A stretch of 64,000 nt of DNA from Margaritifera margaritifera (GCA_029931535.1 JAQPZY010000928.1:498501-562500); one strand, 5' to 3'. Positions 35,445 to 47,599 are shown, numbered from the stretch's first letter. Made by a program: numbers and translations. The notes: generated from the sequence alone by a model not told the origin.

Positions 35445-37960
35445 TGTGCAGTGTTTACACTCATCATCTATGCAATGATATCATCTATGGACTGTACAAT
35501 TCGTTTCCTTTAAGGATTTTACTCTTCACAAGCTTTCCTTTGTTACCAAAATGCATGGTCGATCTAAGCATTATGTTACCACTAAATAAAAAGAAACCGA
35601 AAAAAATAAAATAAAAAGAGGAAACGACACATAGTTTTTAATGTAAATAATAACTACAAATGCACACAAAACAATTGAGAATGTATAAGATAGACCCTTA
35701 AAAGCACAAACTATTTTTATGTAATTAGGGTTCCATAACGTTTATACAGAAACGAAATGTATTGCCTAAATGAATGGACTAAATATTGATATGGAGCACA
35801 TTGTTGGCATCAAATTGTACGTTGTAGCAAGGGACATGTATGTCAAACAAATATCGACATATGAGCAAAGACGACACCACTGAGTTTGTCAAAAAAGACT
35901 ATTCATATAATTATATTATAATGCAGAAAACTTCGCATAGTACTCTAAGAATTGCTACGATTGCGTTATAACAGATGATATATTTCATTCGAAACTGACA
36001 TAAACCATACTGTGTGCATCAGTATAACAGAGCGTTGTATGTGAGATCATTGTATGCAGAGTTTACTATATTTAGAACGGAATGATAAAACCCATGTGAT
36101 AAAGAGAAAAGCTTCTGTATATGGCATAAACATCAAACCTATCTTGATCATAGTTCCTTGCTTTCCACAAACACAACTGAGAAAGTATAGAAGATAATAT
36201 AGATAAAAGAGGGACAAAAGCGAAGATTCCATGTCGTCCTCAAAAATAGCTTCTGTATGATATGGCAATCGAACTAAGTTATTCGTCCTTGCACACATTA
36301 ATTGGTCAATATAAATCAAACAGAGATGTAAAATTCCCAAACAAGTATAACTAATCTTGTAGCTTTAATATTAGACATGGAAAATTTAATTTGTCCTGAG
36401 TTGAACCCTCATGGCTCCCAGATATTTACAATTATATACATGTAATATAGCAAAGAAAAAAACACATTTTACATGCACTATACAGCTCCCACCGGGAGAT
36501 TGTTTTACATTTTTTTGAAACTGTTTTGTAGTGTTGCACTGGTAGGTAAGAAGTATCAACAGCACATGCAGATAGGTAGGCATGTACAACCATCGCAATA
36601 ATGTTGCAATATGCTCAATTAACTGCTAAGGAGTTTTAGTGTCACGTGCGTCTCCCCATTTTGTCGCAGCATGTCTGTTACCACAAATTTTATACCGGCA
36701 GGATACACTCTTTCTCTTTCCATATACCTTGCATACTTTGCAATATCTCTTGGTTGATATATTGAATCCGTTGTGTTGTCAATGGTAAAAGTTATGCTAT
36801 ACTCACTTTTTGCTCCACATGTCGGGCAAGACCTGGCTTTTTGAAACTCCGCAGAGGATGAAACGAACGATAGCCATTTAAATTCGACCCCTACCTGTTA
36901 TTTTGCCATATCTTTTCCACTCAGCAACATTTTTCTGTAGGTCTTGGCATTTTCGCGCTTCAGCTCTCCCCAGAAAAGGAGAAGTATCTGGAACATAACC
37001 ACATATGGACCCATCGCAAGATCCTCGGCTGAAGGTTTGTAGTCAGAATCTTGTTGTCTTCGTAGGGCCGTATTCACATAGGCATAGAGATATGTTGATT
37101 CTTCAGTGTAAGCATTTATGATTGACTTGTAAAGTTCCTGTCTTGACGTACATGTTTTGATTCGTGATGCCGATTCTACGTTTACAACACACAGGGATTC
37201 GCTCACTTTGTCGCGCACTTCTTGTCATCTATTCCCGAAGTGTTTAAATCACTGAAAATATCTCCAAGTACAGATACAACAGACTTCTCGGGATCAATGT
37301 TGTTGGGATGAAATGTGTTTTTGTACGCTGCAAGAGTGATAGGTAGCAGACCAAGTTCTTTCAGTCCAATATTTGCACGCCAAGGCTGGAAGACATCGAG
37401 CTCTTCATTCTCTTCCTTAAAATTGCACTGGTGCATTGCGAGTACTTTCTCCCACTCAGTAAAGTCATATTTACGTGCTAATTCAAGTGCGGTCATGCCA
37501 ATTGACAAGCTCAATTCTTTAGTCTTCAGATGAGAATCACATGCAGGAAACTTGAGTAGTGTTTGTAGAATATTTGTGTCCTTCCAGTAGATAGTCTGAT
37601 GCAAAATTCCCCAATGTCTCTTCTCTGGGATAGAATTAATCAAGTACGTCTTTTTTGGCTGTTCTGGAGTTCCGATTATTTGCCAGACATTATCCCACTG
37701 ACCATTTTTTGCAGATTGTAACAGCGTATTGATATCCTGCGACTCTTCCTCAATTCCGTTTTGGAATGTTCTGCAGAAAAACACCAAATTGTAATAGGTT
37801 TTAATTGGCTAGGATGTTAAAAAATATTATCCACCAAAATATTGTCAGAACAAAATAGAGGATCACATAATATATTAAAAGTTGAATAAAATATTGTTTT
37901 TATTCTTTTATTATATCAATACTGAAATTGAGTGGCTCAGTTCATCTTGATTTCATTGTC
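35445..37960. repeat. Block B, left copy of the gene-bearing duplication
   Basis: Aligns in the same orientation with 48,698-51,440. It includes 3' flanking DNA (for example GGCATAAACATCAAACC against GGCATAAACATTAAATC), the whole terminal exon and about 190 bases of upstream intron (GAACAAAATRGAKGATCAC). Confidence 0.92.
36619..37770 (-). pseudogene. Ankyrin/ADP-ribosyltransferase gene, inactivated copy
   Basis: Paralogue of the 50-51 kb exon, with the same splice acceptor (pyrimidine-rich tract, then CTGCAG at 37,776-37,771). It contains ankyrin-like helices (HWGILHQTIYWKDTNILQ, then MTALELARKYDFTEWEKVL) and the ADP-ribosyltransferase fold (YRKML with Arg, WLSFVSSS, YMERERVYPAG). A 1-nt deletion near 37,234 shifts the frame into a stop. 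Downstream, codon 36,900-36,898 is TAA where the other copy has Tyr. The catalytic R, S and ExE residues all remain readable past the breaks, and the original stop (36,621-36,619) is kept, so inactivation looks recent relative to the duplication. A sequencing error could explain one break but hardly both. Confidence 0.85.
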
Positions 37961-38320
37961 AACCTTTGATTAAGTTCCGTTTGGCTGAGATTCAGTCTTC
38001 GCCAATGCGAGATGTAAAGAGTGCGGTACCCTTTTTGAAGCTTCCCCACATATTTAAAAAATAAGAAATAATACATACTTGGGTTTTACCGCTGGGGTCT
38101 GAGATTCATTTATCTCAAGTGAGGGAAGGGTGGTGTGGCTAGTAGTCACCGAGGCCTCCAGACATAAATTCCAAACTTTTTGAATGATCCCCCATCCCCC
38201 GTAACCCCTGCCCCACGCGAATATTTAACCTTAGCTCTTGGGTGCGTGAGTAAACCGATTCACAACTCCCACTCCCCTTTGACCCTACCCGTGAAAATAC
38301 ACTAAAATATCAGATCGCAA
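37960..38320. other. No gene
   Basis: Contains a C-rich segment at 38,185-38,285 (CCCCCATCC, CCCCTTTGACCCTACCC). Otherwise featureless. Confidence 0.5.
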
Positions 38321-38326
38321 AAGCAT

Positions 38327-38373
38327 CGAGAGTTGAGAAGGCCGACCAACTTACTCGTCGGTCTGAGCTCTCG
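38327..38373. other. Nested inverted repeat (hairpin)
   Basis: Outer arms CGAGAG (38,327-38,332) and CTCTCG (38,368-38,373) enclose inner arms CCGAC (38,342-38,346) and GTCGG (38,357-38,361). It lies about 50 bases from the palindromic microsatellite. Confidence 0.6.
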
Positions 38374-38423
38374 TTGTATAGGAAAATGGATTTTTGCTGG
38401 GTGATGGTTTTTATCGCCCATTT

Positions 38424-38444
38424 ATATATCTATCTATCTATCTA

Positions 38445-38501
<57 letters not shown>

Positions 38502-38512
38502 CATTGATAGAC

Positions 38513-38546
<34 letters not shown>
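38424..38546. repeat. Palindromic compound microsatellite (TATC)n-(AT)n-(GATA)n
   Basis: A TATC run, then about 50 bases of pure AT, then a GATA run. The outer runs are reverse complements and the AT core is self-complementary, so the whole tract of about 120 bases can fold on itself. Confidence 0.93.
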
Positions 38547-38550
38547 GCAC

Positions 38551-39000
38551 ATGTATCAAGGTAAAAAGACTTACGCTCTACAAAAGTTGGGGAGCGATGA
38601 GACCTGTGGAATTATTTGTATTAGGGAGTACGTTAAAGTTCACGCACAGAGGGTTAGAAAAAACGGTGGAACATGCTCCTGCACACTTTGTAAAATAGAG
38701 GTTAAGGTACAGAATATATTCGTGCTTGCTTTGGAGACAATAGCAGACCAAGGCGAGTGAACAGTTTCTAATTGAACTTCTGAGTCTGAGTGTGATATAC
38801 ACATACGTTTATACCAAAAATAGCCATATTGGTATACCTGTAACGATGGATAAGGCAGTACCTGAACTAACTGAACAGAAAAAATGTTTATTCAGTACTT
38901 TAGGCCTCCGGCCCATTATACATATCGAAGTTAACAGAGTTAGATACACAGTGCGATATAAACAATATTACAAGAACTAGACTATTACATAAGGGAATTA
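38551..39000. other. No assigned gene
   Basis: A + frame at 38,551-38,760 (CGIICIREYVKVHAQR, CSCTLCKIEVK) is short and unrecognised. Confidence 0.35.
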
Positions 39001-40560
39001 TTAGTCTTGGTACAAATGCAAATATGACAGCTTCTCTTAAGTGTCAGCCCATACAAACACGGAGCCGACCGTACAAAAAGCCCACTAGTGACCTCCAGTC
39101 ACGATCTCGGCATTTGAAAATACCAAGACAGATCCCGGCCTACGTCAGAGGTCTATCCCCGTCAAACACCTACCAGGGCCTACTCCAAAACCGCTTTAAA
39201 AGACCCGCCTCGTGGCCTCGGTCTTTGCTAATGTGAATACCAATTCAAGCTCTACAATGACCGTGTTGATCCATCAACGAATAGGTGAATGAGCCATTGA
39301 AAAAGACAAAGGATGATCTTGTAGAAGAGTCCATGGATGAGCATCTAGATAAGCTGGAGAACGAGTGTGTGGACTCAACGCGAACTCTGCGCTCAGTGGT
39401 AGGAGCCCGTAACAACATGGTCGAGCTCAAGGTTACTCTCAGGAACAAAGACTGAAGGACCTAGAGTATCCTCTCTGTGGAATATGAGTGGTTCTAGAAG
39501 AGCAAGAGGCGGAACTTTTCATAAGGCACTTCGGAAGCCAGTACCTAGCGATAACGAAATTGTCACCGAGCTGTTTACCGTGATGGATGATCTAGACTGG
39601 TTGGAGATTCAAAGTAGTCTGGAGCCAAAGGTTAGAGTTATTATAATCGAAAAGGGCGATCAGCAAATGCAAACACCCGATTTATAGAAAAAGCCGAGAA
39701 AGGACCATTACGCCATGCTCTGCTGTTGGGTCGGCAACACGGCCTTGCTTTGTGGCAGCCCTGACTTTCGCCGCAGTAAATATTGGCTAAGCGCGTTCAG
39801 AGATATCGACCCACTGACAGAACATGACTGGCTAATTCTTTCCTCACTCTCGAAGCGGCTTTTGCTGCACAAGGCATCCCCAGAAAAGAGTCGATTGAGG
39901 GCCAACCCATATATGTGGAAGCTTGATCGCGCCAAAAAAACATCTCCCGGATGTCAACGCATACTGGGAAATGTGTGAAGGTTACACAGAGGTTTTGTAT
40001 ACTATAGTACATTTGATGGCAATTCTAACATTGTTTTCGGCATTTATTTTCAGGGAATCCTGCTGCCTATACCACACCGTAATTTTTACCAATAATACGG
40101 CGCACTTTTGAGGGGGTCCAGTCGGCTAATTGATCTAGTTTCGATTACTTGAGCAAGGTATTCCAAAAACATGAAATTAAAGGCTATGTAAACGAAGTTT
40201 ATGCATCTATCAAACTTATACAACTATATATTTAGGCAACCATACAAGCAATATATACCACCTTCAAAGGTAATGGGAATCAGTGCACAGAAGAAGGACT
40301 CCGTGCGCCTTATCCACTGAAATGTGTACGATGGTAATGTTGTCCTTGATATCGAGTTCGTGGTCTGCCTTACAGGCCACGCCGGACTCGAACATCTCCG
40401 CTCACTGGAGGGACTACCTACTTTCGTCGACGACCTGTACGCCTTCGGCTATCTGTTCCGCGAGGACGTTGTACTGGAACGCCAGTGACGCCGGCACAAC
40501 AAGACAGACTGTTGGCCGACTACAGATAGTCACTCCGATACAAGAACAATCTTGAATTTG
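39000..40560 (+). pseudogene. GC-richer island of broken, unidentified coding sequence
   Basis: Base composition is visibly richer in G and C than either side. Stop-free protein-like stretches on + change frame repeatedly: KKTKDDLVEESMDEHLDKLE at about 39,300, then SGSRRARGGTFHKALRKPVP with VTELFTVMDDLDWLEIQSSL (39,487-39,650), RFIEKAEKGPLRHALLLGRQ (about 39,680), AAFAAQGIPRKESIEGQPIY (about 39,860) and, at 40,320-40,488, VYDGNVVLDIEFVVCLTGHA with FVDDLYAFGYLFREDVVLER. This pattern is what a decayed gene or element of foreign composition would give. I recognise no family and do not assign a function. Confidence 0.45.
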
Positions 40561-41409
40561 TTGCCAAATTGTTTTTAACAAAATTCGAATAGACTGTAAA
40601 TAGAACTATTTAGGATTGAGTTTCCCGTAAAACAAAAGCCAGTGATTACTGATTTGGAGTCTTTTATTATATTCCAACCACGAGAAATAAAGCCAGTATT
40701 TACCTGCGAACGACCGTCTTTCGCCGATGTTTGGAAGCTCAAATTTCAGCGGGCCATATTGGCACATGTTAATTAGTAAATTCCTGACTGCACGTTTTTA
40801 ACAACATGGCTAAGAAAAAGAAATGAGGATGCATAAAGCTTTCACATATAAGCGTCCAATACTAGCCCTGATTAACATCAAATACTCAACTATGAGGTGA
40901 AACTTGTCTTGGGCAATTTCGAACTGTCACTTGAAAAGGAATAACACTAAAATCAAAGGCATCGCCTAAAAAAATCATGCAGATAATTACGAAAATAAAA
41001 TAAAATAAAAGAGAGAAAATAATAATTAAAAAGGAAAACAGTTTGTGAATTTGATTGTGATGAACTTTTTCCGATGTAATGTGGGAACTAAGCACTGGGT
41101 TTATATGATAGTATTATATAATTTGTGCATTTTGTAAAATGTTTTCCTTTCTTTTCATTCATCCTCTCCTTTTCCTTTTTCTTATTTAAAAAGCGCAATA
41201 CATTGTGGAGAGGATATTGTTTTCCCTTAAGTCAGTCTAGTTACATGCTAAAAATGCATAATATTTCACACGAAATCCTCACTAGTCTTCAGTTTCAGAC
41301 GGACAAAATCATGGATGTGTATTGAGTTATGTCCCTTTAATCATACAGCGTACATATTCTTCTGGCTGTAGGTCTTAGAATATTCATTTTAACACACAAA
41401 GACACATAC

Positions 41410-41412
<3 letters not shown>

Positions 41413-41489
<77 letters not shown>
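41413..41489. repeat. (CT)n microsatellite
   Basis: Pure CT run of about 75 bases. Confidence 0.97.
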
Positions 41490-41492
<3 letters not shown>

Positions 41493-41682
41493 ATTTGATT
41501 AATTTGAAGTAAGCCCCTACAGAGCTTTATGTTCACAAAACTATATGCAAAATGGGCAGACGACAATCGAGTGTTCAAAAGTATTATATTAAAACGTTCA
41601 TACAAAATTACAAAATAATTAAAGCAAAAAACAATGGTAGTACTATTAACAAGTTATGCCTCCAGTATTGTATAAAGTCATA

Positions 41683-41686
<4 letters not shown>

Positions 41687-41767
<81 letters not shown>
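41687..41767. repeat. (CT)n microsatellite
   Basis: Pure CT run of about 80 bases, 200 bases from the previous one. Confidence 0.97.
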
Positions 41768-41771
<4 letters not shown>

Positions 41772-42189
41772 TTATTAAGTTTTCTTTCTTTTTTAAATTC
41801 TCCGTCTGGTCGTTCTCTGTATACACAGCTATCAATCGTCCAGTAACAATGACCTCTCCTTCTTTAGTTCAGCAACGTCACGCACAAAATCATAAAGCTT
41901 TCTTGCTAAATTTTCAGACACAACTATTTCGCCTTGATCCTTCTTCAGATCTGATTTCGCGAAATAAACGTCAGCCTTTGTTCCAATTAGAGAGAAAACT
42001 AGCAGTAATTTGGATTCTGCCTATTGTTACTTTTCCAAGAAGATGGGAATGTAAAATATTGGTTTTTATGATCAATCTCAATTTTATCGCGACAAATGGA
42101 AATTATAATTTCATCAGTGTTGATAGATTTTATTGATTTGCGAAGATTCTGATTGGAGTTACGACTTTCCGAAAAAGTTGAAGTAGGGG

Positions 42190-44560
42190 ATGTGGGTTAA
42201 GAAACTGTACTACCACACACGTGGATGTTTTTTGTGTTCTAGTGTGAGATATAACCTATAATCTCACCCCAGCTCCTTCCCCGTTTATGACCTATGTGTT
42301 AATGTTGCATGCAAACAGGTAAGTGGTTTTATATGTCTAAGTTTCGTTGCAATAGCTTTGCATTGACTATAATTTAAGTTACTGAGGACAGAATCCCTGA
42401 GTAGCAAGCCTAAAGAGTTGCTTGAGTCATGATACAACGAAATAAGACTAAGGCCCTGGTAAACACTTACGAAACGGAAACAGTTACTAAACATTTTGCA
42501 TAAAACCGGCAAGAAGCCTTAATGGATGCAACAAAACAAACATTTCTTATGTTTGTCGGTCGCTCTGAGTGAAAGCACATATTTTTGAGCACTAGAAATA
42601 CTTAGGTAAACTATGGATATTTAGACGCCGTCGTAAAATTTTGACAAACAATATTCTACTGTTTATCACTGTAGATCATTGGAAGAAAATATTTTTATAT
42701 TCCTCAAAAGATAGTTAATAATTAAATTGAAAAAAAAATTCCGTGCTATGAAGTATAGCTTCATCCATAATCTATTTTGGGAAATTTTTAATTTTCGTTG
42801 CTGCTCACTCAACCGTACTATATACTTTATAGACGACATATTTAACTTTCATAAGTTTAGATAGATATGGGATATAATTATTATTAATACTGGATGTTTT
42901 CAGTGTAAAAATAGTACTTTTCCTTAAACATTTAAAAATGTTTAATATATTTTATTACATTGTCTATTGTAAAATAAGCAAATCAAAAAGGAATGAGATT
43001 CAAAATAATATAATGAAAGTAAAGAACAAATCAACATAAAATGGCAAGATCGTGTTGAAAAAAGATACAGTCAGAAACAATGAAGGTTATGATCAAAATT
43101 ACAGATTGCATATGCTTAAGACCGACAGTGCACAATAGCTAATATTGAGTAAGCTGAATTTACTCTAACACCGCTTGACCTATATCACGTTTATAAATGT
43201 TCCTATGTAAGCAGAATTGTCTGCAATGGTTCCCATTATAAACAAAAAGAAAAAAAGAATTTCCCGTTGTTTCGTAACTGATTTCACAGGCAACCAAAAC
43301 CGAATTTGTGCCGTAGTATCACTCTGTGTTGCTTTAATAAAATATTACAGGCTGAATAAGAATGTTATATGAACAAAAATATACTCAACAATTATAAGAT
43401 ATAATATCCATTTACACTTATTCATAAACAGGCACATACAGAACTCTGTTTTCTATGTCAAAGGAAGAGAATGAAATTTTTGGTTCGGTAATTGGTACCG
43501 CAAGGTTATATCGATTTAAAGTTACCGCATCATATTACATATGTAGGTAAATTGACAAGTTGGCCTATATTACTGAACAAGATACCTGTTCACATAGCCA
43601 TGTATTTGATTCAACGATACAAAGATATTTTAGCGTCTTTGTTATCTTGGTGGCTCATAGATGATAAATATTAGATAAAATGTCTATAAAAAAAAATTCT
43701 ACCCAATTAACAAGTCATTATTTATTAGGCAGCGGCATTTTACTAGGAAATCGGCCTACATACCACATTCGACTAAACAGTAACTACCAGGATGTGGAAT
43801 ATTTAATCTTACACATTGTATTGAATAGTATGAAGAAAAAAAATGTTATTAAAAATAATAATGACAATGACTACGACGACAAAAACAACAACAGTCTACA
43901 CGTCAACTTACCTGCAACTACGGAACACGGACAGCAGAACTTCTAAGCCTACACCTTGGACAAAGTGTGTTTTACCAATGATATGGGTGACGTATGCAAG
44001 TTCTCGTCTGTTTACCTGGAAGCATATTTTTTAGACATGGGTCGTCAATTCCAGGTAATACGATCATACCACCATTGATGAATCTGTATACAACTTTTTG
44101 CATACTATCATTTTGAAGGAATAGGTAACGTTATGTATACTTAAGAATATAATTTGACTTTCTCTACTTTCCTATTTTTTTTTTTTTTACTTTACAGATG
44201 ATATGGGCACAAAGACTTTGGATTGTGTGCACCCCTCGTCCACATCCCCACCTCCACCGCACGAGAAGGAAGCTTGGAGGTAGAGGTGGCTGCAAAGCCG
44301 GATGAAAGGCTGAGCAAATGGAGTAGTTGTTCCAGGGCGTCACAACGCTGTGAAATGTTGTTTTGTTTTGTTTGTCTGTTTGGCGGGGGGGGGGGGGGCT
44401 TTTGAAATTGCTCCTACCACCTTAATCTGGCCTTGGGTGACAGGAAGAAGAAGTTTTATGGACTGGGATTCAATCAGCGAAAAGATGTGTCCTTTTATTA
44501 CCTGCGGCCAGACTAGTTTATCAGAACCAAGGGTTGTTGCGTAACTGTCACGAGTTAGCG
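42190..44560. repeat. Block A, right (uninterrupted) copy
   Basis: Counterpart of 6,700-8,250 plus 12,310-13,155. The point where the left copy is interrupted lies at about 43,530, inside CCGCATCATATTACATATG. A G-run (44,385-44,398) interrupts the copy near its right end, where the left copy has no such run. Confidence 0.88.
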
Positions 44561-45260
44561 TATTATCGTTTTCACCAGATCAAATGGTTTTTCAGTTACA
44601 GGTTCGATGCCGGGAATTTATAACTGCTACACTTATATCGGTTTGCAGTTCGAAAACGACAATTGTCTTTGTTACATTGATTTATTCAAAATAATTCAGT
44701 CTATAAATAAGCAACAATAGAATACACTTGACATTACTTGTTGTTCTTTTTCATATATTTCAAGGATCACATATCGTCTAGTAAAAAGCAAACAGTACCA
44801 ATATCAACAAGGGACTACCCCTTGCATTATTAGAAATTAGCAATATTAAACCATTTGTATATTTGAAAAATTCAGACTTACTAACACTCAACTTCAGTGA
44901 AAAAGTGGCTTCAGTCAAAAACAAGATATATAAGACTAATGAAAACAGTTCCAAAAATGATAAAATGCCATTACAAAAGAAAGCTAATATCACAATAGAA
45001 AAGAAAAAGCATATAAATCTGCCAACTGTATAATTGAAGCGATTTAAAATCACATATGTTAGTATGTTTTATATCTGGCTTTCTTTGCTCTCTAAAATAT
45101 TTAACTACGTAATTGATATACATTTCTGTATCAGAGGTGATGCTATTTTTCCATTTCTTGCAGAATTTTGACTGAAAAAGAGTAACGCTGTACGCAGCAA
45201 TGAAACCCATTTACATGTTTGTTCATATATAATGCATAGGCAATTTCGTACGTAAAATTC
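44560..45260. other. No identifiable feature
   Basis: AT-rich, only short open frames. Confidence 0.55.
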
Positions 45261-45261
45261 C

Positions 45262-45535
45262 GTGACATAGATAACAGGGTGATGGTCAGTCAATGTCTAT
45301 GCTAAACCTACGGACATTTTAAACATAGGATTTCCCAATAACTGGGTGATGGTCACTCCAAAAGGCGTTTGGGTGGTATAGTGTGGGTAGTTGTTATTAG
45401 ATTACTGGGTGCTGGCCACTCCAAACGGCGTGTTGACTAGTAGATAACTGGGTTTTCGATAGAAGATAACTGGTCACTGGAGAGTAGATCACATGGTGAT
45501 AACTGGATATTGGATAGTAGATCAATGAGCTTTAA
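45262..45535. repeat. Minisatellite with ATAACTGG(G)TGATGG units
   Basis: Units with ATAACAGGGTGATGGTCA, ATAACTGGGTGATGGTCACT, TTACTGGGTGCTGGCCACTC, ATAACTGGGTTTTCG, ATAACTGGTCACTGG and ATAACTGGATATTGG recur at 30-90 base spacing. Two carry CTCCAAAAGGCGT or CTCCAAACGGCGT. Confidence 0.8.
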
Positions 45536-45992
45536 CTTGTTCAACAAAACCTAAACACTGACTTATCCAGTAATTTTTGAGTATTGGATAGAAATGACAG
45601 ATCTGGAATTTGAATTTCTAGAATGTATTCATGCATTTATTGAAGAATGCGTTGGCAAAGCCCTTGGGAAATAAATATAGTACTATATTTAAATTTCTAT
45701 ATGGTCCATTATTCTCAGTACATCCACTGGTAGCGCCGTATCCCATGACACAGAGACTCTGTACAGATTCGAGTGAAACGAAAACAACCATTTCACTATT
45801 TACTATGGGACATAATTACGAACGAAAGGTATCTGAACGCTCTAAAAAGACAGGATGAACATTATTTATGTTATCTTTGTGACAAGACTCTTCTGTGAGC
45901 GCGTTATAAGACTTGTCATGCCACGACTTCTATCATCCTCGATATCCCCTCTACATAAGAGAATACACTCATGCAGCTTCGATCTGTGAAGA

Positions 45993-46160
45993 TGAAAGAG
46001 CCACAAAAAAAATCCAAAGGAAGTCACGCAGAAGAAACAGCAGAAGAACCCACGTCAGTGAAAAAATTCATAAAAGAAGGACCGTAAAAGATGAACAAAT
46101 TGACTTTTGTTATGTGTTTTTTAAATTTAATTATGATTCTTATTAAAGAGAACATGCAAA
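45993..46160 (+). pseudogene. 3' remnant related to the zinc-knuckle ORF
   Basis: The frame from ATG 45,993 reads MKEPQKKSKGSHAEETAEEP, then SVKKFIKEGP and a stop at about 46,085. The AEETxExPxxVKKF segment and the following non-coding stretch (GTAAGTGYMTYTATGT, then TTTTGTTTTTT-like T-rich DNA) match 23,130-23,300. The knuckles are not found upstream; 45,850-45,950 has scattered Cys codons (CYLCDK) that may be unrelated. Confidence 0.55.
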
Positions 46161-46319
46161 AAATGTAAGTGCCTCTATGTATCAATTTGTTTTGTTTTTT
46201 CAAGCATGGATAATATATTCAAATACACACACGCACACACACACACACACTCTCTCTAAAATTGTCCCTTTCACGGCCATCTAATTCAAATGACAAAAAT
46301 ACATTGTACTATCAGCAGC

Positions 46320-46745
46320 ATCCTAAAATCAATAAATGTTTACAAGTAATAAACATTTCATGGCAAGACATTGTAAATACAATTTACCGTCGTTAAAATG
46401 TCCACGTGAACGAAAATGCAGAACAGTATGCAAATTAACAAATACAAATAGTATTTTGATATTAATACATCATGAAAATATTATATTTTATTACAGTCTT
46501 CAATCTAAAATTAAAATTCTTTTACTAGTAATAAACATTTCATGGCAGGTCATTGTAAATAGAATTGGCCAGAGTCAAAGTGTTACGTGAAAAAAGTATT
46601 TTTATATTTCTACACTATGAAAAAACAATTATATTTGATTATACTCTGTCGTCTAAAATCAATCAATTTTTACCAATAGCAAACATTTTATATCAGGTCA
46701 TTGCATTAAAAATAGTCAAGAGAATAAACACAAAAAAAACACCAA
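46320..46745. repeat. Three tandem units, ~145-180 bp
   Basis: Units start near 46,325, 46,502 and 46,650. Each contains YCTAAAATYAA, a TTTTACYARTARYAAACATT segment, and TCA(T)GGCA(A/G)G(A/T)CATTG followed by an A-rich GTSAA stretch. Open frames in them are a by-product of the repeat. Confidence 0.85.
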
Positions 46746-46806
46746 AAACAGAACATGTCTCTATGTCTTGATCTTCTTTTAAGGATGGATTAGATATTTA
46801 ACCACA

Positions 46807-46811
<5 letters not shown>

Positions 46812-46862
<51 letters not shown>
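46812..46862. repeat. (CT)n microsatellite
   Basis: Pure CT run. Confidence 0.97.
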
Positions 46863-46864
<2 letters not shown>

Positions 46865-46979
46865 TAGAAATTTACAGAGTCATTCAAAAAGTCTTTTCTA
46901 GGAGACCCAATTCTCTCAAAAAACAGAGATACTACTCAGTCATTACCAATCTGTATTTTATGTTTGTGTATGTTATAAT

Positions 46980-47239
46980 AATTTTTCTGTAGTCGAAATT
47001 ATCGATGATTACATAAAAAAATGTCGTGTGTCTCTTCATAGTTTACATTTCACTGATCATATTATATCTAGAGTATAGTTTCGCCGTTTTAAAATATAGT
47101 AAGAACCAAATCTGCCTCATATCAAATTCTGCCTTTGTCCGACAATGTAGGAAAACATATCACACCGAGGACTGAGTAAGTTACCAGTCAGTCTGTGTCT
47201 TCATCAAGCTACCATCGGTCGTGATGATGACAAATTGTT

Positions 47240-47319
<80 letters not shown>

Positions 47320-47390
47320 TATGTCATTATGACTTTCCGTAGTCAAAATTGTCGACGATTATGCAAAAACACGTACTCTCTCTTAATCTC
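46980..47390. repeat. Duplicated spacer beside (CT)n, ~346 bp apart
   Basis: GTAGTCGAAATTATCGATGATTA at about 46,992 and its near copy GTAGTCAAAATTGTCGACGATTA at about 47,339 are both followed by CATAAAAAA or TGCAAAAAC and CGT, and both lie next to CT runs. Confidence 0.75.
47243..47319. repeat. (CT)n microsatellite
   Basis: CT run with one TTC interruption. Confidence 0.97.
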
Positions 47391-47401
47391 TCGTTCAACC
47401 A

Positions 47402-47402
<1 letters not shown>

Positions 47403-47460
<58 letters not shown>
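47403..47460. repeat. (CT)n microsatellite
   Basis: Pure CT run, continued by a CTGTCTCTTTGTC-type stretch. Confidence 0.97.
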
Positions 47461-47462
<2 letters not shown>

Positions 47463-47512
47463 TCCCTCTCTGTCTCTCTTTGTCTCTGTGTCATTATGTC
47501 TATCTTTCTCTC

Positions 47513-47515
<3 letters not shown>

Positions 47516-47571
<56 letters not shown>
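47516..47571. repeat. (CT)n microsatellite
   Basis: Pure CT run. Confidence 0.97.
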
Positions 47572-47574
<3 letters not shown>

Positions 47575-47599
47575 TCATTTATGTTGTCTTCAAAGAAAA

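Larger units (their letters stand above)
40560..42185. other. No gene; two long (CT)n tracts
   Basis: The 194-codon frame across 41,552-42,136 is carried through the CT run. Its last 110 or so codons stay open after the run but match nothing I know. Confidence 0.45.

Noticed and set aside
41552..42136. 194-codon open frame
   Set aside because: The first half is carried by flanking DNA and a (CT)n run that has no stops in any frame; the remaining part matches no family and has no clear start.
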